A stretch of DNA of 11,601 bases, taken from an uncultured Collinsella sp. Its GTDB lineage: Bacteria; Actinomycetota; Coriobacteriia; Coriobacteriales; Coriobacteriaceae. Below the pieces are notes generated by a model that did no database searches, was not told the DNA's origin, and was given only the letters and a program-made list of their open reading frames with translations. The translations under genes were made by a program, and so were the position numbers. Below, one piece after another: positions 1 through 5,184 of this stretch (position 1 is its first letter; the number at the start of each line of letters is the position of its first letter). The stretch is taken from NCBI GenBank assembly GCA_937981515.1, contig CALJNY010000047.1, positions 1 through 11,601 on the forward strand, written 5' to 3'.

Positions 1-292
1 GCTTGTTCACACACTTGGAGAGCTCCTCGCCGTCCATAACCTGAACGGTCTTGAGCTCAAAGAAGCGCGAGCCGGCAACATAGGATGCCACGATGTTCTG
101 GGCAAGCTGCGTGTTGGGACCGGCGGCCGGGCCAAACGGAGTCTCGATGCGCTCGTCAAAAATGGGAAGCGCACCCTCCTGGTTGGTCGCGACCATCTTG
201 CGCACGCCAAAGACGGCGCCCTGAGTCTTGTGCTCCTCGATGATCCAGTTCATCAGCTGCGAAAACGGGATCGGCCTCATGATGTCGCTCAT
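1..292 (-). CDS. ygfK: YgfK, putative selenate reductase subunit / FAD-Fe-S oxidoreductase (N-terminal part only)
   Basis: The first 97 codons are present; the gene runs off the left edge. The product begins MSDIMRPIPFSQLMNWI and continues with FGPAAGPNTQLAQNIV and SRFFELKTVQVMDGEEL, which I recognise as the N-terminus of E. coli YgfK (MGDIMRPIPF..., GPAAGPHTQLAQNIV, ELKTVQILD). Full-length YgfK is about 1000 residues: a dihydroorotate-dehydrogenase-like part followed by a GltD-like FAD/NAD(P) and 4Fe-4S part. Only the start of the first is visible. The ATG at 292 has a strong RBS (AGAGGAG at about 300-306). It follows ssnA by 148 bases on the same strand. In enterobacteria and clostridia ssnA-ygfK accompany xanthine dehydrogenase-like molybdenum hydroxylases, and the family is tied to anaerobic purine catabolism. 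The exact reaction is not settled; 'selenate reductase' is a historical label. Confidence 0.92.
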   Translation of the reverse strand, partial: MSDIMRPIPFSQLMNWIIEEHKTQGAVFGVRKMVATNQEGALPIFDERIETPFGPAAGPNTQLAQNIVASYVAGSRFFELKTVQVMDGEELSKCVNK

Positions 293-389
293 AATGAGCT
301 CCTCTCTGTAACGCCCGGCGAGACCGCGCGGCGGGCGCAAATACGGTGTAGCGCTAGCACAGCGCCGGCGACCCCGCGGAGGCCGCCTA

Positions 390-427
390 TACGCGCGTCG
401 GATGCGGCGAAACATCCGACACGCGTG
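390..427 (-). other. Imperfect hairpin between ssnA and ygfK
   Basis: GTCGGATG (397-404) pairs perfectly with CATCCGAC (413-420) around an 8-base loop. After one mismatch (396/421) the stem continues for six more pairs out to 390/427, the last a G-T wobble. There is no T-run on either side, so it is not a clear intrinsic terminator. It could stabilise the 3' end of an upstream transcript, or be a leaky attenuator that sets less ygfK than ssnA. The rest of the 148-base gap (293-440) holds only the ygfK RBS. Confidence 0.5.
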
Positions 428-440
428 AATCTACTTGTAA

Positions 441-1796
441 TTAGTAGGCGCGATCGTTGAGCGTGCTCCAGAGCTTCTTGGACTCAGCCATGGTCCACGC
501 GTTGATCTTTTCCTCATCAATGCCAACGAACTCGCGATCCTTGTACAGGACGCGGCCGTTGATGATGGTGGTGCGGCAGTTTTTGCCCATCATGCCAAAG
601 AGCATGTGGCCGTCGATGTTCTCCTCGCTCAGCGGCGTAAAGGACTTGTAGTCCATGACGATGACGTCGGCGGCAGCGCCGGCCTCGAGCACACCGAGCT
701 TGCGATCGAAGTACTTGCTCGCCATCTTGGCGTTGTTCTCGAACAGCATCGTCATGGCCTCACACCAGCCCACGTTGGGCATGGCGGCGTTGTGGCGCTG
801 AATGATCAGGAAGACCTTAAGGCTCTCGAGCATATCGTGGGTATAGGCGTCGGTGCCCATGCACACGGGGATGCCGCGGCGGAAGAACTCGAGCACGGGG
901 GCGCAGCCCACGGCGTTGCCCATATTGGATTCGGGGTTGTTGACCAGCCAAGTGCCGGACTCCTTGACGATATCCATCTCGGCAGGCGTCACGTGGATGC
1001 AGTGGCCAAGCATGGTGTCGGGACCCAGCAGGTTATGCTGCAGCAGGCGCTCGACGGGGCTGATGCCACCGCGGTTGAGGCGGGAGTCCCACACGTCATT
1101 CATGCCCTCGCACACGTGGATGTGGAAGCCGGTCAGGCCGTTGTTGGCCTCGGCCATCTTATCCATGGTCTCGTCCGAAAGCGTAAAGGTGGCATGTCCG
1201 CCAAACATGGCGGCGATCATGTGGTTGTCGTTATCGCGACGCTCTTTGGCGGCCCACTGGGCAAATTCGGCGTTCTCGGCAATGGCCTGGTCGCATTTTT
1301 CCTGGCCGCGGCGATCGGAGACCTCGTAGCACAGGCACGAACGCATGCCAAGCTCCTGAGCTGCATCCTTAATGGTAAAGAGGCTTCCCGGGATCTCGCA
1401 GAAGCTCGCATGGTGATCGAAGATCGTGGTGACGCCATCGCGGATGGAATCAAGAATCGTGGCATAGGCGCTTGCCTTGGTGCCGTCGAGCGTCAGGTTG
1501 TCGTCGATCTTCCACCACTGCTGCTCAAGATTCTCCAGGAAGTTGGTGGGGTTGCAGCCCTTAATGGCAAGGCCGCGGGCCAGACCCGAATAGATGTGGG
1601 TGTGGCAGTTGATGAGTCCGGGCATGATGAGGTTGCCCCGGGCATCGACGTACTCGGCATCCGGGTACTTGGCCTTGAGCTCGCGCTCGGGGCCCACTTC
1701 GACGATCGTATCTCCGTCAATGGCGAACGCACCGTTTGGAATGAACGGGGTCTGAGCGTTGCGGGTAAAGACGGAACCGTTAGCGACCAGAAGCAT
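441..1796 (-). CDS. ssnA: SsnA, putative aminohydrolase (amidohydrolase superfamily)
   Basis: A 451-residue cytoplasmic amidohydrolase of the guanine deaminase/chlorohydrolase type (E. coli SsnA is about 442). After a small beta-sandwich start comes the metal motif NCHTHIYSG (H65, H67), then FHIHVCEG (H227, E230), GHCIHVT (H265, H268), LVNNPESNMGNAVG, and the metal/catalytic aspartate of MGTDAYTHD (D316). The C-terminal strand GVLEAGAAADVIVMD is the usual return into the sandwich domain. All metal positions are intact, so it should be active. The substrate is inferred to be a purine or ring-opened purine intermediate from its genetic company; this is not proven. Start: the ATG at 1796 has GAAGGGAG at 1802-1809 in front of it; an in-frame ATG 18 bases further upstream (1814) has no RBS, so I chose 1796. 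It sits between the NCS2 permease and ygfK in one probable operon. Confidence 0.93.
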   Translation of the reverse strand: MLLVANGSVFTRNAQTPFIPNGAFAIDGDTIVEVGPERELKAKYPDAEYVDARGNLIMPGLINCHTHIYSGLARGLAIKGCNPTNFLENLEQQWWKIDDNLTLDGTKASAYATILDSIRDGVTTIFDHHASFCEIPGSLFTIKDAAQELGMRSCLCYEVSDRRGQEKCDQAIAENAEFAQWAAKERRDNDNHMIAAMFGGHATFTLSDETMDKMAEANNGLTGFHIHVCEGMNDVWDSRLNRGGISPVERLLQHNLLGPDTMLGHCIHVTPAEMDIVKESGTWLVNNPESNMGNAVGCAPVLEFFRRGIPVCMGTDAYTHDMLESLKVFLIIQRHNAAMPNVGWCEAMTMLFENNAKMASKYFDRKLGVLEAGAAADVIVMDYKSFTPLSEENIDGHMLFGMMGKNCRTTIINGRVLYKDREFVGIDEEKINAWTMAESKKLWSTLNDRAY

Positions 1797-1991
1797 GGAT
1801 GCTCCCTTCAACATCAGAGGCGGGGTTTGACACCTCTGACATGGCGGAGTGCGAAGCGCCGGCCTACACCGGAAACGGGCCCTCTCCCGTCAACGCTTCA
1901 CCAAAGGGACAACCCCTTTGAAGTGCGGCTTGGCGCCGCATGGCGTCGGCGGACGAGGCGATGCGTCCGCCGACGAATAGCACCGAATTGG
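1797..1991 (-). other. Structured spacer between permease and ssnA (three hairpins)
   Basis: This 195-base gap lies inside the presumed operon and contains three simple stems. CGTCGGCGGACG (1944-1955) pairs perfectly over 12 bp with 1964-1975 around an 8-base loop, just after the permease stop codon. CAAAGGG (1902-1908) pairs with CCCTTTG (1914-1920). TCAGAGG (1814-1820) pairs with CCTCTGA (1833-1839) close to the ssnA RBS. None is followed by a T-run, so they look like mRNA-stabilising or translation-tuning elements rather than terminators. I could not match the stretch to a riboswitch class I know. Confidence 0.5.
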
Positions 1992-3386
1992 TTACTTCTT
2001 GCTCTCGGGCAGGAACAGATCCACGGCAGCGTCATTGGCAGCATCGATGTGCTGAGCCACGACCGGCGTCTGCGGAAGGATCAGGTTAAGGACAATGGCC
2101 ATGATGGCGGTGGGGGTTACGGCATTGGAGCCGATGACGGTGGACACCCAGGCGGGCATACCCTCGCCGGCAAGGCAACCGCTGGCCATCCAGATACCCA
2201 GGCCAAAGACGACGGAGGTGCCGACGATAGTGGTAGTGCGCTGCGTGAGGCCCTCGCGGGTGAACATGCGCACGCCGTTCATGGTGATGGTGCCAAAGAC
2301 GCCGACGGTCGCGCCGCCGATGACGGGCTGCGGGATAGCGGAAAGGACGGCAGAGAGCTGCGGGAACAGACCGGCGATGGCAAAGACGGCAGCGATGATC
2401 ACAAAGACCCACTTGTTGACGACCTTGTTGGAGCAGATGATGCCCACGTTCTGGCCAAGGGCGCTGGTGGGAAGACCGCCAAGCAGGCCGCCGACCATAG
2501 AGGTGAGACCCTGGGACACGATAGCGCCGGAGAGCTCGCGCTCGGTGGGCATACGGTCGATGGAGCCCAGGCAGGCGGCGGAGACGTCACCGATAACCTG
2601 GATGGCGACCATGGGGAACACGACGGCGAGGGTAATGCAGACCTCGGGATCAAACTCGAGCGCGTAGGGCATGAGCTTGGGAAGGGCGAAGACCTGAGCG
2701 GTGGCGACGCTGGAGAAGTCGATCATGCCAAAGGGGATGGAGACGATCATGCCAACGATCATGCCAAAGAACACGGATCCCAGCTTGAGCGTGCCCTTGC
2801 CAAAGTTGGCGAGCGCTAAGACCACGGCGAAGGTGATGAGAGCGACGCACCATGCCTGCGGGGTGCCCCACAACGGCGTACCCATACCGCCGGCCATATA
2901 CTTGACGGCCGTGGGATACAGCGAAACGCCAATGGAGAAGATGACCGTACCGGTCACGACGGGCGGGAACAGCCACTTGATCTTGCTGTAGGCCAGACCA
3001 AAGAGGACCGCAACGGCGCCGCCGACGATCTCGCCGCCCAAAAGCGCGCCAAAGCTAAAGCCCGAGGCGCCCATGGCCTGCAGGGCCGGGAGGAACGCGA
3101 ACGAAACGCCCATGACGATGGGCAGGCCGCCGCCGATGCGACGGAAGGGAGCGAAGGCCTGAAGGGCCGTATCGATCGCCGAAAGAATGAGGGCGACCTG
3201 GATGATGTCGGTGCTCTGCTGGCTATTAAAGCCGTAGACGCCGGCCATGATGACCGCCGGGGTAATGATGCCGGCAAACGATGCCAGTACGTGCTGAAGG
3301 GCACACGGGATCATTTCCTTAACGGGAGGCATGCCTTCGCGAGTGAACAGGGCTTCAGTGCCGTTCGTAACCGTCTCCTGGGTCAT
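1992..3386 (-). CDS. NCS2-family xanthine/uracil (nucleobase) permease
   Basis: A 464-residue membrane protein with the many long hydrophobic segments expected for the 14-helix NCS2/NAT fold of proton-coupled purine and pyrimidine importers (XanQ, UacT, UraA). Visible landmarks: ALQHVLASFAG in TM1 (Q31, H32; the conserved NAT histidine), GGGLPIVMGVSFAFLPAL (TM3 region), the TM8 segment AIQVIGDVSA, and the NAT signature region GLPTSALGQNVGI (Q312, N313, G315). The TM8 position that is the essential glutamate in E. coli XanQ (E272, four before the GD aspartate) is Q263 here. The substrate is probably xanthine, urate or a related purine, judging by the adjacent ssnA/ygfK, but specificity cannot be read reliably. 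It is probably the first gene of the operon. Start: the ATG at 3386 with a modest GGTGG just upstream; the MTQETVTNG tail before TM1 is a plausible N-terminus. Confidence 0.92.
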   Translation of the reverse strand: MTQETVTNGTEALFTREGMPPVKEMIPCALQHVLASFAGIITPAVIMAGVYGFNSQQSTDIIQVALILSAIDTALQAFAPFRRIGGGLPIVMGVSFAFLPALQAMGASGFSFGALLGGEIVGGAVAVLFGLAYSKIKWLFPPVVTGTVIFSIGVSLYPTAVKYMAGGMGTPLWGTPQAWCVALITFAVVLALANFGKGTLKLGSVFFGMIVGMIVSIPFGMIDFSSVATAQVFALPKLMPYALEFDPEVCITLAVVFPMVAIQVIGDVSAACLGSIDRMPTERELSGAIVSQGLTSMVGGLLGGLPTSALGQNVGIICSNKVVNKWVFVIIAAVFAIAGLFPQLSAVLSAIPQPVIGGATVGVFGTITMNGVRMFTREGLTQRTTTIVGTSVVFGLGIWMASGCLAGEGMPAWVSTVIGSNAVTPTAIMAIVLNLILPQTPVVAQHIDAANDAAVDLFLPESKK

Positions 3387-3473
3387 TTGACCACCAATCC
3401 TCGAAGTAGTTGTTTTCGCATCTAACGCTCTATTGTGACGCAGTGCGGGGTTGAGGTTGTGCCTTCATTGCAT

Positions 3474-3502
3474 ATCGTATTAAAGATGATTCTCATTCTC
3501 AA
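3474..3502 (-). promoter_or_regulatory. Putative sigma70-type promoter for permease-ssnA-ygfK
   Basis: Read on the minus strand: TTGAGA (3502-3497; 5 of 6 to TTGACA), a 17-base spacer, then TACGAT (3479-3474; 4 of 6 to TATAAT). Transcription would start near 3467, giving a leader of about 80 bases before the permease ATG at 3386. This is a sequence match only. Confidence 0.5.
3482..3500 (-). promoter_or_regulatory. Fur-like iron box overlapping the permease promoter
   Basis: On the minus strand the 19 bases GAGAATGAGAATCATCTTT match the classical Fur consensus GATAATGATAATCATTATC at 14 of 19 positions, with two intact GANAAT hexamers followed by CAT. It covers the end of the -35 element and most of the spacer, the usual place for a repressor. 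No fur gene is in the window. The match could be a by-product of AT-richness. Confidence 0.4.
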
Positions 3503-3738
3503 TAATAATTTTTTGTTATCAGACTATTCTTCAGCTGAAATAACGCATTCCCGCAGGTCAGGAAAGTGTCTGGTCAAAATAACATCTAACATTTCTTTTG
3601 GTCAACCGTTTACCGCTAAATTCCTACCGTTCGTCTGCATTACGCAATGTACCTGCGGATATACGAGATGATGGGCAGCGTGTTACCATGAGAAAAAATT
3701 GTTATGAACATTTCCGATTTCACCCAAAGGAGTTGCCC

Positions 3739-4395
3739 GTGAACGAGACCGTACGTCGCTTTTTGCCGATGGTCGATTTTCTGGAGCAGATACTCGGCAA
3801 AAACAGCGAAATCGTGCTGCACGATTTCTCGGATCCCGACCACGCCATCGTCGATATTCGCAACGGCATCGTGAGCGGCCGCAAGGTCGGCGGTCCCGCC
3901 ACCGATCTGGCACTCAAGATCATGCACGACGCCAAGTATCGCGACCTGCCGTTTATTACGGGCTACGAGGGCCGCGGCGCCGGAGGCAAGACGTTGGAGT
4001 CAGCGACATACTTTATCCGCGAGAATGACGAGATCGTCGGTATGCTCTGCGTCAACACCGACCTCTCGACCGTACGCTCCATCAACGCCATGGCGCAGCA
4101 GCTCATGGCGTGCTTCGACGCGGCGCCGACGCGCAGGGAGCCCGCCCCTATCGAGGTCGAAAGCCTTTCGGAGTCCACACAGGAGCTCATCGACCGCAGC
4201 ATTGCCGAGTTGCTGAGCACGCGCGGGCTGGATGTGGCGTCGCTTGGTCAGAGCGACCGCGTGGACGTCATTCGCCACCTCAACGGCAACGGGGTGTTCA
4301 TGCTCAAGGGCGCCGTGGCCTGCGCCGCCACCGCGCTGGGTATCTCGGAGCCCAGCGTCTACCGCTACCTGCAAAAAGTTCGCAAGGAGGGCTAA
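3739..4395 (+). CDS. YheO-like PAS domain / helix-turn-helix transcriptional regulator
   Basis: A 218-residue cytoplasmic DNA-binding protein (E. coli YheO is about 240). Residues about 3-115 form the YheO-like PAS domain: SEIVLHDFSDPDHAIVDIRN, GIVSGRKVGGPATDLAL and GMLCVNTDLSTVR are hallmark blocks. A linker rich in E, S and P (131-150) leads to the C-terminal HTH (about 155-215), with the typical GVFMLKGAVACAATALGIS and EPSVYRYLQKVRKEG. Start: GTG at 3739 preceded at six bases by AAAGGAG (3726-3732), giving MNETVRRFLPMVDFLEQILG, which fits the family; in-frame ATGs upstream lack RBSs. It diverges from the purine permease operon, so it is the obvious local regulator, possibly sensing a purine or amino-acid-like metabolite through its PAS domain. 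Whether it activates or represses cannot be told. Confidence 0.9.
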   Translation: MNETVRRFLPMVDFLEQILGKNSEIVLHDFSDPDHAIVDIRNGIVSGRKVGGPATDLALKIMHDAKYRDLPFITGYEGRGAGGKTLESATYFIRENDEIVGMLCVNTDLSTVRSINAMAQQLMACFDAAPTRREPAPIEVESLSESTQELIDRSIAELLSTRGLDVASLGQSDRVDVIRHLNGNGVFMLKGAVACAATALGISEPSVYRYLQKVRKEG

Positions 4396-4439
4396 CGGGC
4401 AACATGAAGCGCGGCTCCACAAGCGATCCGTCACTTGAC

Positions 4440-4477
4440 AAAAGACCCTGCAGCTCGCACGCGCTGCAGGGTCTTTT
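4440..4477. terminator. Bidirectional intrinsic terminator between regulator and ridA
   Basis: A perfect 15-bp stem: AAAAGACCCTGCAGC (4440-4454) pairs with GCTGCAGGGTCTTTT (4463-4477) around an 8-base loop; the T-run reaches 4478. The A-run on the left arm supplies a T-run on the other strand, so it can stop both the plus-strand regulator (stop at 4395) and the minus-strand ridA (stop at 4508). Confidence 0.92.
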
Positions 4478-4507
4478 TGCATGTCATGTTTAGTTGTGGC
4501 CAACGCC

Positions 4508-4885
4508 TTAGAGAGCGGCAACGACCTCGATCTCGACCAGACCGCCAGCCGGAAGGGCGGCAACCTGGAAGGCGCTGCGCGCGGGGAACGGGGCCTCGAA
4601 CTTGGAGGCGTAGATCTCGTTCACGGCGGCGAAGTCGGCGATGTCGGCCAGGTAGACCGTGGTCTTGACGACACCGGCAAAGGTAGCGCCGGCAGCGGTC
4701 AGCAGGGCCTCGACGTTGGCGAGGGACTGCTTGGCCTGGGCCTCGACGCCCTCGGGCATCTTGCCAGTTGCGGGATCGATGCCCAGCTGGCCGGACAGGA
4801 ACACCATGTTGCCGGCCTGGATACCGGGGGAATACGGGCCGATGGCTGCGGGTGCGTTATCGGAAGACACGACGGTCTTGCTCAT
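4508..4885 (-). CDS. ridA: RidA family reactive enamine/imine deaminase
   Basis: A 125-residue protein, the usual size for the trimeric YjgF/YER057c/UK114 family. RidA hydrolyses 2-aminoacrylate and related imines released by PLP enzymes, yielding a keto acid and ammonia. Family blocks: AAIGPYSPGIQAGNMVFLSG, QLGIDPATGKM, ANVEALLTAAGATF, VVKTTVYLADIADFAAVNEI, and the active-site region FPARSAFQVAALPAGGLVEI with the conserved arginine (PARSAF) and glutamate (VEIEVVA). Start: ATG at 4885 with AAGGAG at 4893-4898; a longer open frame back to 5014 has no RBS and is not family-like. A candidate promoter lies about 80 bases upstream. In gut purine-degradation clusters a PLP diaminopropionate ammonia-lyase (YgeX) makes aminoacrylate-type products, so RidA next to ssnA/ygfK may detoxify them; that link is inference. 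Confidence 0.93.
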   Translation of the reverse strand: MSKTVVSSDNAPAAIGPYSPGIQAGNMVFLSGQLGIDPATGKMPEGVEAQAKQSLANVEALLTAAGATFAGVVKTTVYLADIADFAAVNEIYASKFEAPFPARSAFQVAALPAGGLVEIEVVAAL

Positions 4886-4973
4886 GTTTTTCTCCTTACG
4901 ATCAAATAGAGAGCGTGAGCGCGGCGTTCGCACCGGGAGGCACAGTTCGGTCTGAACACCGCGCTTGATTGGG

Positions 4974-5002
4974 ATAGTACTCAAGGTTTCCGCGCGATGC
5001 AA
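4974..5002 (-). promoter_or_regulatory. Putative ridA promoter
   Basis: On the minus strand TTGCAT (5002-4997), a 17-base spacer, then TACTAT (4979-4974). Hexamers match the sigma70 consensus 3/6 and 4/6. Transcription would begin near 4967, about 80 bases before the ridA ATG. A weak, sequence-only call. Confidence 0.35.
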
Positions 5003-5049
5003 GATTATTATCACGTTGCGAGAATATTTTATCGCCCAACGGTTTCCCC

Positions 5050-5152
5050 GAACCGCTGAACGGTTCTCATGTGGAGCAGCCAGTCCAAGCTGCTGAAGAC
5101 TTTATCCTGCTTAGGCTGCGGGCGTCGCCCACCGCAGCGACGCCACTATACT
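5050..5152 (+). promoter_or_regulatory. Leader/promoter region of the U32 gene with small and overlapping hairpins
   Basis: Between divergent ridA and the U32 gene I see GAACCG/CGGTTC (5050-5066), AGCAGC/GCTGCT (5075-5094) and two stems that share bases: GCTGCGG (5115-5121) with CCGCAGC (5132-5138), and GGCGTCGC (5121-5128) with GCGACGCC (5137-5144). The last two cannot form together. A TATACT at 5147-5152 is a possible -10 for the U32 gene, without a clear -35. If that promoter is right, the hairpins lie in DNA upstream of it and would be operator-like rather than RNA switches. Confidence 0.35.
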
Positions 5153-5184
5153 TTTGAATATCTGAGCATTTTGAAAGGCAGGAT

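Larger units (their letters stand above)
3387..3738. promoter_or_regulatory. Divergent control region between the permease operon and the YheO-type regulator
   Basis: A 352-base AT-rich stretch without a credible gene, sitting between two divergent starts. It contains a minus-strand promoter and Fur-like box (listed separately), a perfect 10-bp palindrome TTCAGCTGAA (3530-3539) that could be an operator, and recurring TGGTCAA words (about 3571 and 3600 on the plus strand, and just before the permease ATG on the minus strand). I could not fix a convincing -35/-10 pair for the plus-strand regulator. An open frame reads upstream of the regulator GTG, but its ATG codons (3598, 3688) lack RBSs and its residues do not resemble the family. 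Confidence 0.6.

Noticed and set aside
1797..1991. Riboswitch (purine, molybdenum cofactor or similar) before ssnA
   Set aside because: Only simple hairpins are visible and none of the conserved junction bases of those classes could be matched.
606..2819. Very long plus-strand open frame (737 residues)
   Set aside because: It lies antisense to ssnA and the permease and spans their gap. Its product is low-complexity (G, D, H and A rich), as expected for the complement of GC-rich genes, and it has no family motif.
3435..3671. Small plus-strand open frame (78 residues) in the divergent region
   Set aside because: No RBS, AT-rich promoter DNA, no recognisable sequence, and it overlaps the promoter and Fur-like box.
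3598..3738. Longer N-terminus of the YheO-type regulator (ATG at 3598 or 3688)
   Set aside because: No RBS before these ATGs and residues unlike the family, whereas the GTG at 3739 has AAAGGAG at good spacing.
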